Virus record (IMG/VR): IMGVR_UViG_3300035698_006058
Span: 1 to 35,850 of that record
Origin: a virus
DNA: 35,850 nt
Strand: one strand, 5' to 3'
Shown here: positions 1 through 6,669 of the stretch, one piece after another
Layout of the letters: each line of letters begins with the position of its first letter
How positions within the stretch are numbered: the stretch's first letter is position 1
Made by a program: the position numbers and the translations under genes
The notes under the pieces: generated by a model
The model's input: the letters and a program-made list of their open reading frames with translations, nothing else
Database searches by the model: none
What the model was told of the DNA's origin: nothing

Positions 1-93
1 ACAAAAGACGAAACAATTTGGGAAAAAAGCCTAGAAATTAAAGAGTTTTTAGAACTGGACAACGCCGCACTGTGGCAAGCGCCTAAATCGTAA
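1..93 (+). CDS. C-terminal fragment of unknown protein (cut by window edge)
   Basis: An open frame runs from the first base and stops at a TAA at 91-93, giving 30 residues. The fragment is charged and looks like ordinary coding sequence (it ends LWQAPKS). The start lies outside the window. I also tried joining the right edge of the window to base 1: the frame then meets a TAA within five codons and has no start, so the two edges do not simply join through this gene. Function is not recognisable. It is the first of three small co-directional genes. Confidence 0.5.
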   Translation, partial: TKDETIWEKSLEIKEFLELDNAALWQAPKS

Positions 94-122
94 ACACGCC
101 ACAACAAAAGAAAGTTAAAATA

Positions 123-230
123 ATGACACACCTACAATCCTGGGCAACCTTACACAAACAAACGCGTTACAACGCATTTAAAGCCCGTTTAACTTCCTTC
201 CTCATGTATTGGGTAGGCGAAGACAAATAA
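123..230 (+). CDS. Small basic protein, unknown function (35 aa)
   Basis: ATG at 123 to TAA at 228-230 gives 35 residues, starting MTHLQSWATLHKQTRYNAFK. A purine-rich AAAGAAAG about 10 bases upstream could act as ribosome binding site. The protein is basic and aromatic and has no recognised domain. It sits between a truncated gene and the 304-537 gene on the same strand, typical of packed early phage genes. It could be a chance reading frame; the spacing and ribosome site favour a real gene. Confidence 0.45.
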   Translation: MTHLQSWATLHKQTRYNAFKARLTSFLMYWVGEDK

Positions 231-234
231 TCTA

Positions 235-278
235 GCACATAGGGCATCCTGTGCCCCTTGTGGTGAGTTACCACCACA
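235..278 (+). promoter_or_regulatory. Tandem hairpins between two small genes
   Basis: Two short inverted repeats sit back to back. GGGCA 242-246 pairs with TGCCC 252-256, and TGTGGTG 259-265 pairs with CACCACA 272-278. An alternative stem, GCACA 235-239 with TGTGC, would exclude the first one. No T-run follows, so this is not an ordinary terminator. It could be an RNA-processing or translation-control element in the leader of the 304-537 gene. Confidence 0.3.
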
Positions 279-303
279 CATAAACAAACGGAGAACTAAA
301 ACA

Positions 304-537
304 ATGGACTTTATTAATCAAGAAGAAGCAACTAAGCGTTGCGAAGAACTGCGCCTCAAAAATATATCTGTACGCTTCTTCATCTACACCATCAACTTTG
401 AAGGCGACGTTGAAGTAACTGAATGCGCGGAAAATGTATTTGTACGCGGTGAGGGATACATAGAATACGAGCGCCACACAATGAACCTTAACGGGGTGAA
501 TCAAATATGCCTTACTAAAAATAACCTAGGCATGTAA
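304..537 (+). CDS. Small unknown phage protein (77 aa)
   Basis: The ATG at 304 is preceded by CGGAGA about 8 bases upstream, a clear ribosome binding site. The 77-residue product is mixed alpha/beta in character (acidic N-terminus, then alternating hydrophobic stretches such as VRFFIYTINFEGDVEV). I see no transmembrane segment or known motif. It is the last gene of the left plus-strand group and is followed 26 bases later by an intrinsic terminator. Function not recognised. Confidence 0.7.
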   Translation: MDFINQEEATKRCEELRLKNISVRFFIYTINFEGDVEVTECAENVFVRGEGYIEYERHTMNLNGVNQICLTKNNLGM

Positions 538-563
538 AAACAGACAAGCGTTCCAAACATAAG

Positions 564-592
564 AAAGCCCTAGAACGTGACTAGGGCTTTTT
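564..592 (+). terminator. Intrinsic terminator of the left plus-strand genes
   Basis: A perfect 10-bp stem, AAAGCCCTAG (564-573) with CTAGGGCTTT (581-590), has a 7-base loop and runs into five Ts. It lies between the plus-strand gene ending at 537 and the minus-strand gene ending at 612. On the other strand the T-run is interrupted, so the plus direction is the better fit. Confidence 0.85.
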
Positions 593-611
593 GTACGGTT
601 TTGGAGAACTG

Positions 612-1013
612 TTACTCCTCAACTGTACCTGATATCGGCCAAACAGGCAAGCCCAAAATGGCGCTCTCCTCTTCCCCAATCCGTTGTTCTGCGCTATCCT
701 TAACCTTGGCCATCTCCTCGTTTGCCAACTTAGTAATCTCGTTCACGTTAGTCACCATGCGCTTAAACTGCGTGCTAAACGCATCTGTAGGATTGATGCA
801 CGCGAGTGGGGTGTTAAAAGATTTCATATCTTGATTCTCTAACAAAACAAGCGCGCGGCCGTTGTGATCTACTCCGACGCCTTTAAACCGCGCTTCACCC
901 TGTCCGAACATATCCGCGGGATCTTTCTCCCCTCGCACTGCGTCAACACGTATGTAACGCACCAAGTCACCAATTTTCAAGCCATTCAAGTCATTCATCC
1001 TCATATCTTTCAT
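612..1013 (-). CDS. Unknown phage protein, last gene of leftward block (133 aa)
   Basis: Codes for 133 residues from ATG at 1013; in-frame ATGs four and six codons in are alternatives, and none has a convincing ribosome site. The N-terminal half (LKIGDLVRYIRV, then VGVDHNGRALVLLEN) looks like a small beta-barrel fold. The C-terminal half is a charged helix (residues ~80-120) followed by a hydrophobic tail LGLPVWPISG. No family is recognised. It lies downstream of the origin-like repeats and of the primase-helicase on the same strand, and ends facing a terminator. It could be expressed by read-through or from its own promoter, which I could not identify. Confidence 0.65.
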   Translation of the reverse strand: MKDMRMNDLNGLKIGDLVRYIRVDAVRGEKDPADMFGQGEARFKGVGVDHNGRALVLLENQDMKSFNTPLACINPTDAFSTQFKRMVTNVNEITKLANEEMAKVKDSAEQRIGEEESAILGLPVWPISGTVEE

Positions 1014-1104
1014 TATTTATATTTAATGGTTTATTAATCGCCACTTTTACGCACTATTGCATAAACTCGTAAATTCTTGCGTGTTCAGAGGGCTTACACA
1101 CCTC

Positions 1105-1390
1105 TGTCCCACGTGTCCCACGTCTGTCCCACGTCAAAAAAGGTACATATGGGACAGCACAAGCCTTTGTGGCCGTGGGTTGTAGCTATTTTGTCCCATG
1201 TCCCACGCACTTTTGACCCCTCAACCTTCCTACGTGGCCACTCCTCTCTATATAATATATACTCTATTACTTTTATAGAGAAAGACATAGGACACGTGGG
1301 ACAAAACGCTCCCCCCCACGGCCACAAAGGCTTGTGCTGTCCCACGTGTACCCGTTTTGACGTGGGACAGACGTGGGACACGTGGGACAA
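1105..1390. repeat. Large inverted repeat with iteron-like 9-mers; candidate replication origin
   Basis: The left arm 1105-1179 is complementary to 1315-1389 with only four mismatched positions (1140, 1141, 1148, 1149). After small gaps the complementarity continues to about 1205/1291, so each arm is close to 100 bp. The 9-mer GTCCCACGT occurs perfectly eight times in both orientations (starts 1106, 1115, 1126, 1294, 1339, 1360, 1371, 1380), with variants at 1147, 1193 and 1200. The central loop (about 1206-1290) holds an AT-rich TATAATATATA core with its own TCTCTATA/TATAGAGA repeat. The stretch 1014-1496 holds no credible gene. Repeated binding sites, AT-rich core and position next to the primase-helicase resemble a replication origin. 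This is inference; a recombination or packaging site is possible. Confidence 0.6.
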
Positions 1391-1501
1391 ACTCTTTTTC
1401 AACTCTTTTTCAACTCGCATAAAACTACAAACTCGCATAAAACTACAAACTCGCATAAAACTACAAACTCGCATAAAACTACAAACTCGCATAAAACTAC
1501 A
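1390..1501. repeat. Five 18-bp and two 11-bp direct repeats beside the primase gene end
   Basis: AACTCGCATAAAACTACA occurs five times without interruption (1412-1429, 1430-1447, 1448-1465, 1466-1483, 1484-1501). Two copies of AACTCTTTTTC (1390-1400, 1401-1411) precede it and share the AACTC start. The last 18-mer covers the TAG stop codon (1497-1499) of the minus-strand primase-helicase gene. There are no spacers, so it is not CRISPR. Together with the inverted repeat at 1105-1390 it probably belongs to one replication or binding locus. Confidence 0.85.
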
Positions 1502-3857
1502 AAATACTATCTGCAATCCACACGTATTGCCGCTCCCCGTCAACGCGCACTCTTTTACGTGAAAACCCTAACTTGCGTAGTATCTCCCCTACGCGTTTGG
1601 CCGATGCGTGATTTATCACGCTTTGCGCGTGTCCTAACGCCATCACCAGCACATCTGATACTAAAAACCCGTTGGCTGACCCCCGCGGGGAAGTACCATC
1701 AACGTCCTCTGTGTTTAGCCAACGTAAAATAATGACTTCCCATGGGTCAACGGCTTCAAACCCTTTGTTGTGTTCATTCAGTAGTGCGACCACTTGCCGC
1801 CACTGGACACCTTCGCGCGACACATTCGCACCATTCGCACCATTCGCACCAACCCACGTGCCGTTGTACAACGCGGCGCCCTCCGCCAACAACTGCTCCG
1901 CGTCCCGCTTCAAGGCTTCAACGTCTATCATGTTGTCCCCCTCACAGTCACCTTCAACACCCTTATTTACCTCATCGTCATTGTCACGCGTCGCCTTGCT
2001 ACGTCCTTTTAGCGTCAACGGTACAAAACGGCGGGAACCCGTCATATCGTTCAATATTTCGTGGTGGTTAGATGTGCCCATAAACATACACCTGCGGGCG
2101 TAGTTGCGCGACTGCTCTTTATATTTTGGTATCCAGCTGTCAATAATCCGCGTGATGAAAGATTTAATATCTTCTAGCACGCCAGTGTGTAGCCCGCGCA
2201 TCTCCCCCAGCTCCACAATCGCCTTACCGCGTATCATCCGCGCGCGCTTCTCGTCCGCGTCCGTCAAACCGACTTCACCAAACAACTGGATATGTGGCGC
2301 AAGCGCGCGCACCGCGGACGTCTTACCAATCCCTTGCCCACCACACAGGATAGGCGCAATATCAGCCTGTACACCCAAGTCAAGCGCGCGGCCAGCCATC
2401 CCACTCATAAAGTAAGCCCCTAGTGGCGCAGCAATGGCGCACTCCTCACACTTGAAGTAATCAATGAAAAGATTATGCACCCGTGGCACACCATCCCACA
2501 CCAATCCAGCAACGTAACGCTGGTAGCTATCAAACGCATTATTCAGCGCCACCATATACATCGTGTTGCGTATCATCTCACGACCCAGCGGGGCGAACCC
2601 CACCACCCGCTCTAAATGCAGTTGAATACGGGTGAAATCCTCATCCTCTAATATCCGCATATCATTACGCGCATCCCATACCACCCCGCCAATATCCTCC
2701 GCTTTCTCCCCGCTGTAGGGTTGAAGGATGATTTCTTCTAAAAATTTATCATGGGATAGAGTAAACCCACAAACATCTGCCCGCGACAACGCCATCTCAA
2801 CATTACTAATAGTGGCCTTAATCACCCCCGTCTTTGGCATACGGTCAAAGTTAGGCAAGTCAGGCTCAACCTCACCTGTATGCGCGTTCACCACTGTGGG
2901 CAACACCTCAAACTTGTCAGCAGGCAGCGCACCAATACCTGCCTTTGCCATAAACTCCGCGTCAGTTCGCCCCTCACAATGCCCATGCAGACAACGAAAA
3001 TGCCCCTCCATATAACCATTCGTCCCCGCGGGGAAATACGTCGTAGAACTTTCACCACTCTCACCTGTATGCTCTTCATGGAAAGGGCACACAATGTTCA
3101 ACTGCTTGCCGTCTACTCCCTTCACCATCCCAGCGGACTCCAACTGCTGTGCCACGTAGTCATCCATTACAATATCCGCACCAACACGACGCGCTTGACC
3201 GTCGCCGCGCTTGTCCACACCACCGAACCGCTCCGCCAAATTCTCCCATAATTCCTCAAACTCGGCGAGCGTCAACTGCCCAAAATCTTCACCCGTCCAC
3301 ACGTACGGCACGCCACTTGGGTGCATACCGTGGGCAATGAACTGCTGGCCTGTGGCCAAAAACTCAATCATCCCGCCGTTTTCGTAGTCAGGGAAGTGCA
3401 TGACGCGCTTGCGCAAACCCAATGAGTCACCTAAAACAGTGAAGGGGACTAAAAATTTACTACTGTTTTCGCGAAAGCGAATTGCAAAATCGCAACTCTT
3501 ATTTGCGACGAAACCATTGATGAAAGTTTTAATCTCTCCCGCTAAATCCTCGTTCTCAACATCCACATCTAACGCCCGCAGCACGCGTGTTTGAATACAA
3601 ATACCGTAGTCCTGTTCACCCCGCCACACCTCAATTTCGGATTCAGTAGCCAACTTCTGCGTCCACTCTTTAATGCCCGCCACCTCGCGATGCCTGTTAA
3701 GAATAGAGGGGGTTTTACCTGTACTCGCCAGCTTACTCAATGGTGATATTTTAACATGCGGGTTACTCACCACTGGCAACAAGTCTGCCGTTAAACCGTC
3801 TAGCAAGGTAAGTTTATCCCAGTCCGCCTCTAGTGCGCCATATCGAGTGTTAGTCAT
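1497..3857 (-). CDS. Primase-helicase, VapE-type (prim-pol + zinc motif + helicase)
   Basis: A 786-residue protein that probably primes and unwinds phage DNA. The first ~230 residues resemble a primase-polymerase domain (SPLSKLASTGKTPSILN, then YGICIQTRVLRALDVDVEN with acidic residues). A Cys/His zinc-like motif follows (CPFHEEH then CLHGHC, roughly residues 255-300). The C-terminal half matches virulence-associated E helicases: Walker A GGQGIGKT near residue 505, then VELGEMRGLHTGVLEDIKSF, GTSNHHEILNDMTGSRRF. The ATG at 3857 has AAGGAAAC about 10 bases upstream. It is co-transcribed with the HTH gene (15-base gap). Its 3' end runs into the direct repeats at 1412-1501, so the gene and the presumed origin are physically joined. 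The family assignment rests on motifs only. Confidence 0.88.
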   Translation of the reverse strand: MTNTRYGALEADWDKLTLLDGLTADLLPVVSNPHVKISPLSKLASTGKTPSILNRHREVAGIKEWTQKLATESEIEVWRGEQDYGICIQTRVLRALDVDVENEDLAGEIKTFINGFVANKSCDFAIRFRENSSKFLVPFTVLGDSLGLRKRVMHFPDYENGGMIEFLATGQQFIAHGMHPSGVPYVWTGEDFGQLTLAEFEELWENLAERFGGVDKRGDGQARRVGADIVMDDYVAQQLESAGMVKGVDGKQLNIVCPFHEEHTGESGESSTTYFPAGTNGYMEGHFRCLHGHCEGRTDAEFMAKAGIGALPADKFEVLPTVVNAHTGEVEPDLPNFDRMPKTGVIKATISNVEMALSRADVCGFTLSHDKFLEEIILQPYSGEKAEDIGGVVWDARNDMRILEDEDFTRIQLHLERVVGFAPLGREMIRNTMYMVALNNAFDSYQRYVAGLVWDGVPRVHNLFIDYFKCEECAIAAPLGAYFMSGMAGRALDLGVQADIAPILCGGQGIGKTSAVRALAPHIQLFGEVGLTDADEKRARMIRGKAIVELGEMRGLHTGVLEDIKSFITRIIDSWIPKYKEQSRNYARRCMFMGTSNHHEILNDMTGSRRFVPLTLKGRSKATRDNDDEVNKGVEGDCEGDNMIDVEALKRDAEQLLAEGAALYNGTWVGANGANGANVSREGVQWRQVVALLNEHNKGFEAVDPWEVIILRWLNTEDVDGTSPRGSANGFLVSDVLVMALGHAQSVINHASAKRVGEILRKLGFSRKRVRVDGERQYVWIADSIL

Positions 3858-3871
3858 GTAACAGTGTTTCC

Positions 3872-4189
3872 TTATTTATCTTGATACATTTTTGCCTGCG
3901 CCTCGCGACACTTCTTGTAAAACGGGCACTCATTGCACGTTGGTACAAGGTCTCCACGTGTCATCACAGGCAGACGTATTTTACTTTCTTCTGTAGCCAA
4001 ACGGATACTTTCCGCAGCGCGCGCAAGTCTACCCCCCAACTCGGGGGAGGGGTTGCGCCACCCGTTGGCAATTTGATTTAGGTATCCCGCGGATGACCGA
4101 CTAAGTTTAGCGAGTTCCCGTATCTCGGCCTTGCGCGCTTTGCGCATCCAGCGTTTAATAGGGCGGTATTCTTGTGCTTTTTCGGTCAT
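3872..4189 (-). CDS. HTH transcriptional regulator with Cys-rich tail
   Basis: 105 residues. Residues ~20-62 fit a Cro/CI-type helix-turn-helix (AEIRELAKLSRSSAGYLNQI followed by ANGWRNPSPE), which should bind operator DNA. The C-terminus has three clustered cysteines (C85, C88, C94 in CNECPFYKKC), which may bind a metal; a fourth ligand is not evident. It is the first gene of the leftward operon and is divergent from the rightward early genes across a control region with two palindromes, so it probably represses one or both promoters. No strong ribosome site precedes the ATG. Whether it is a lysogeny repressor or only an early-gene switch is unknown; no integrase is seen. Confidence 0.78.
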   Translation of the reverse strand: MTEKAQEYRPIKRWMRKARKAEIRELAKLSRSSAGYLNQIANGWRNPSPELGGRLARAAESIRLATEESKIRLPVMTRGDLVPTCNECPFYKKCREAQAKMYQDK

Positions 4190-4206
4190 AGGCAGACAGA
4201 ATAAGC

Positions 4207-4252
4207 ACGTAAACTAGTATACGTCAATTTATTTTTAATAGCACCGTGCTAT
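4207..4252. promoter_or_regulatory. Two palindromic operator candidates in the divergent control region
   Basis: Palindrome 1 is ACGTAAACTAGTATACGT (4207-4224), symmetric except for one central pair. Palindrome 2 is ATAGCACCGTGCTAT (4238-4252), a perfect 7-bp inverted repeat around one base. On the minus strand TATACT (4214-4219) can serve as a -10 for the HTH operon, so palindrome 1 would overlap it. Palindrome 2 lies just upstream of the rightward -35 box. This is a typical layout for a two-way switch bound by the neighbouring HTH protein. Confidence 0.6.
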
Positions 4253-4261
4253 CACTTTTAC

Positions 4262-4290
4262 TTGACACTTATATAATTAACTTATATAAC
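4262..4290 (+). promoter_or_regulatory. Sigma70-type promoter for rightward early operon
   Basis: TTGACA (4262-4267, consensus -35), a spacer of exactly 17 bases, then TATAAC (4285-4290). The spacer is AT-rich. The first gene starts at 4320 behind AGGAGG. This is the clearest host-type promoter in the window and probably drives much of the early region. Confidence 0.85.
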
Positions 4291-4319
4291 TTAGCGATAC
4301 AAACAACTAGGAGGTACGT

Positions 4320-4493
4320 ATGAAAACATACCAAGTAAATTTTTGTGAAGTGTCCAAAGGATATTTCGTATATGAAATGACGACCGCTGACTGGGGTAGA
4401 GATGAGCGCGCCTTGCGGGCAGCGCAAAAAGCATACGCCGCGGTACACAAGCTTGCAGTGGACTCCGCCGATTATACTGACATGACAACGTAG
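4320..4493 (+). CDS. Small unknown early protein (57 aa)
   Basis: ATG at 4320 with a full AGGAGG (4309-4314) six bases upstream, the strongest ribosome binding site in this part, to TAG at 4491-4493. The 57-residue product begins MKTYQVNFCEVSKGYFVYEM and continues with an amphipathic helix (RALRAAQKAYAAVHKLAVD). No known family. As the first gene behind the strong early promoter it should be highly expressed soon after infection; such phage genes often interfere with host functions or regulate others, but nothing here identifies the role. Confidence 0.72.
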   Translation: MKTYQVNFCEVSKGYFVYEMTTADWGRDERALRAAQKAYAAVHKLAVDSADYTDMTT

Positions 4494-4508
4494 CGAAAGA
4501 ATAAAAAT

Positions 4509-5045
4509 ATGAACACGTATCAACCTAGTGAGTTTATGCCCGAAGATAATACTAAGTACGACATTAAAGTAATGTGCGACGACGAGCGTGTTGATTTTGA
4601 CTTACCTGCACCCACCGAGGAGAACGTCACACGTTTTGGCTACCTCGTGCCGGTAGATGACCGCTGTGTGCGTGGTGTGGTGTCCGAACAAACAGCGCTA
4701 AACGCCGCGCTGCAACCTGTACTTGGTAGCACGTACGCAGATGCGGAGCTTAATGTACAAGTGGTTAAGCAGGTTACGGTAGCGTTGCACGATGTCACTA
4801 TTTTGGGATACATTAAAGAGGACGTGATAGACCCCCGTATTACGGCGAGGGTGGCGACTATATGGGAAGTGTATTTAGATAACAGAATCTTCTCTTCGTC
4901 AGGGGACGCAGATTGGCAAGATATGATGGGGCGACTCATACAGTACGAACAAGATAACCCTACCGCTGACGCCGAGTTGGTTGATGATATGCAGCAAAGG
5001 TTGCTAAAACAGGTGAACAAAAAAGTAGGAAGGTTTACATTATGA
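4509..5045 (+). CDS. Unknown early phage protein (178 aa)
   Basis: 178 residues, acidic, with no recognised domain or membrane segment. Hydrophobic strands alternate with acidic stretches (YDIKVMCDDERVDFDLPAPT) and the C-terminus is helical and charged (LVDDMQQRLLKQVNKKVGRF). The ribosome site is weak (GAAAG), with the previous gene ending 15 bases upstream. Its TGA overlaps the next gene's ATG in an ATGA arrangement, so the two are translationally coupled and probably act together. Function not recognised. Confidence 0.72.
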   Translation: MNTYQPSEFMPEDNTKYDIKVMCDDERVDFDLPAPTEENVTRFGYLVPVDDRCVRGVVSEQTALNAALQPVLGSTYADAELNVQVVKQVTVALHDVTILGYIKEDVIDPRITARVATIWEVYLDNRIFSSSGDADWQDMMGRLIQYEQDNPTADAELVDDMQQRLLKQVNKKVGRFTL

Positions 5046-5443
5046 TGCGCAGAGACATGAATTTCACACCTAACATGCGAGTGTCAACACGGCTCCGAGT
5101 TATTAACGAGATACGTTTAGAAAGCATTTTTACGATTAAAGAGATTGATACCCGAGGTGTTGTCAGCGTGTACGAGAGTCCTATGCTGTTTAAGCAAGGC
5201 ACTGGAGTTGAAGTACCCCCACGCAACGCCCCTGAAAGGATAGCGCACCGCCGCTGGATTGAACCAACAGAAAGGATTGATGAAGAAACACTCGTCCTGC
5301 GCGCTAAAAAACTAACGATGCAAAACGCGCAGCTGCGGGTAGATGCAGGCCTACGAGCACACCACAACTGGAGCGTAAATAAGATTGACGGGGTCAACCA
5401 CGCACTTGAAATGCTGATGCAACAAATAAACAGACCAGAATAA
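5042..5443 (+). CDS. Unknown early protein, coupled to previous gene (133 aa)
   Basis: 133 residues, basic. The start overlaps the preceding stop (ATGA at 5042-5045). Residues 15-45 could form a small beta domain (RVINEIRLESIFTIKEID), then a proline-rich segment, then a helical tail from about residue 75 (ERIDEETLVLRAKKLTMQNA). No motif identifies the function. The coupling suggests it works with the 178-residue neighbour in similar amounts. Confidence 0.68.
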   Translation: MMRRDMNFTPNMRVSTRLRVINEIRLESIFTIKEIDTRGVVSVYESPMLFKQGTGVEVPPRNAPERIAHRRWIEPTERIDEETLVLRAKKLTMQNAQLRVDAGLRAHHNWSVNKIDGVNHALEMLMQQINRPE

Positions 5444-5473
5444 ACCGACACTAACAAAATGAGGATAACAAAT

Positions 5474-5533
5474 ATGAGTGAATTTAAATACGAAGGTGCA
5501 GGATGGTATTTCAAAACGCTCAGAAAGCTTTAG
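5474..5533 (+). CDS. Possible micro-protein (19 aa)
   Basis: ATG at 5474 behind GAGGAT (5461-5466), reading 19 residues, MSEFKYEGAGWYFKTLRKL, to TAG. The ribosome site and spacing are acceptable, and otherwise the stretch between 5443 and 5570 is empty. It is too short to prove. It could be a leader peptide for the next gene or a remnant of a longer gene. Confidence 0.3.
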   Translation: MSEFKYEGAGWYFKTLRKL

Positions 5534-5569
5534 CTAAACACACAACAAAGGAAAGGAAAGTAAATAGAT

Positions 5570-5728
5570 ATGATTCACTGGATAGAAGAAAAAACAAACA
5601 CGCCATTCGCCGCTATGATGATTTACAAAGCAAGTGGATATAGTATTAACCCAAGTAAGTTTTATGATTCTGAAACAGTAGCTTTGGACGATATGAAACG
5701 CTTGTCTGAAAACAACAAAAGAGAATAA
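5570..5728 (+). CDS. Small unknown early protein (52 aa)
   Basis: ATG at 5570 with GGAAAGGAAAG upstream, TAA at 5726-5728, 52 residues. The N-terminus MIHWIEEKTNTPFAAMMIYK is amphipathic and the rest is polar and charged. It lies six bases before the small HTH gene and is probably co-translated with it. No family recognised; it is not long enough for a membrane role to be clear. Confidence 0.5.
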   Translation: MIHWIEEKTNTPFAAMMIYKASGYSINPSKFYDSETVALDDMKRLSENNKRE

Positions 5729-5734
5729 ATAAAG

Positions 5735-5941
5735 ATGACATTTGAAAAGTACGACGACACATGGTTTAACTCAAAAGCACGAGAGTTTTACGGGGGTACC
5801 CGCGGATGGCAAGTACGGCTAGCAAAAGAGCTTTCGGTCACCCCGCAAACAGTAAGTAATTGGTCAACAGGACGCACACCAATACCACTCTACGTATACT
5901 CGCTTTTGCTTGACCGATTGAAGGCTAACCAAAATAAGTAG
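5735..5941 (+). CDS. Small HTH DNA-binding protein (68 aa)
   Basis: 68 residues, almost entirely a helix-turn-helix domain: WQVRLAKELSVTPQTVSNWS at about residues 25-44, followed by TGRTPIPLYVYSLL. The recognition helix (PQTVSNW) is typical of Cro/XRE or YdaS-like phage regulators. It probably binds operator DNA and adjusts early transcription, possibly at the 4190-4319 region or at the next promoter. It is the last gene before the terminator at 5952-5977. Nothing suggests enzymatic activity. Confidence 0.75.
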   Translation: MTFEKYDDTWFNSKAREFYGGTRGWQVRLAKELSVTPQTVSNWSTGRTPIPLYVYSLLLDRLKANQNK

Positions 5942-5951
5942 TTGACAAGAC

Positions 5952-5977
5952 GCACCTTAATTGGTAGGGTGCTTTTG
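5952..5977 (+). terminator. Intrinsic terminator, possibly overlapping a promoter
   Basis: An 8-bp stem with one G-T wobble (GCACCTTA 5952-5959 with TAGGGTGC 5965-5972) and a 5-base loop is followed by TTTTG. It follows the small HTH gene directly. A TTGACA at 5942-5947 with TAGGGT 17 bases later could alternatively be a promoter for the 6026 gene; the -10 is poor, so termination or attenuation is the better reading. Confidence 0.6.
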
Positions 5978-6025
5978 TTAAACACTTAAATACATAAACA
6001 CTGAAACAACTAGGAGAATATCACA

Positions 6026-6451
6026 ATGTTCACATTGACTATGCAGTTCGCAACTAAAGACGAACTAATCAAACACCTCACCCAAGCCCAAGATGTCACC
6101 AACGTAGAAGCCAAAATAACAGGCACTACATCGGCGCATATCAAACACAACTCACCGCATATTGAAGAGGTGGCTAAGGAAACTACCCCCAAGAAAAAGC
6201 CTGCCAAAACTCCCAAAGAAGTAGACGAACCAGTGCAGGCGGCGGTTGACGCAGCACCCACAGCACCCACAGCACTAACATACGTAGACGACGTTCGCCC
6301 CCTCATCGGAAAGGTAATGAAAGCACAAGGTCGTGAAACAGTTATCGCGCTGCTTGACGAGTTTGGTGTGACTATCGCTACCTACTTGGAAGAAGACCAG
6401 TGGCCTGCGTTTATCGCGCGTCTCAATGAAGTAATCGCGGAGGGTAAATAA
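6026..6451 (+). CDS. Unknown phage protein with Pro/Ala linker (141 aa)
   Basis: 141 residues in three parts: an N-terminal domain beginning MFTLTMQFATKDELIKHL; a Lys/Pro/Ala-rich linker (residues ~50-85, PKKKPAKTPKEVDEP then APTAPTA); and a compact C-terminal helical domain (IGKVMKAQGRETVIALLDEF, then WPAFIARLNEVI). A linker plus a C-terminal helical pair is common in small phage proteins encoded beside DUF2800/DUF2815 genes. AGGAGA precedes the ATG. The partner and role are unknown; a link to replication is inferred only from its neighbours. Confidence 0.72.
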   Translation: MFTLTMQFATKDELIKHLTQAQDVTNVEAKITGTTSAHIKHNSPHIEEVAKETTPKKKPAKTPKEVDEPVQAAVDAAPTAPTALTYVDDVRPLIGKVMKAQGRETVIALLDEFGVTIATYLEEDQWPAFIARLNEVIAEGK

Positions 6452-6452
6452 T

Positions 6453-6668
6453 ATGGCTGACCCAACCACATTTGAAGACGACGTAATGTCCGCCATCATA
6501 TTATCGATGCAGAAGAAAGCTAACGAGCTGGTTGACCAGTACGTGGAAGAAATGCGCGCTGCCTTGAATAACCAAGCTGACAGTGTTGCGCTGTCGGTCT
6601 TGTCCGAGTACGAAATGCGCACGATGAACAACAGAATCATCATCGAAGTTAAAAAGAAGGGAGTGTAA
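6453..6668 (+). CDS. Small unknown protein (71 aa)
   Basis: 71 residues, mostly helical. It starts one base after the previous stop and has GAGGG from the end of that gene as its ribosome site. The next gene begins one base after its own stop. Such tight packing on both sides supports a real gene. The sequence (MADPTTFEDDVMSAIILSMQ, then a charged helix and KKKGV tail) shows no known motif. It probably belongs with the adjacent nuclease and ssDNA-binding genes. Confidence 0.65.
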   Translation: MADPTTFEDDVMSAIILSMQKKANELVDQYVEEMRAALNNQADSVALSVLSEYEMRTMNNRIIIEVKKKGV

Positions 6669-6669
6669 T

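Noticed and set aside
1412-1501. CRISPR array
   Set aside because: The 18-bp units are directly adjacent without spacers, and no cas genes are present.
1077-1562. Long open frames on both strands over the 1077-1562 region
   Set aside because: They are made only of the inverted repeat and the 18-bp direct repeats, which lack stops; their products are simple repeats (e.g. SFMRVC), with no ribosome site.
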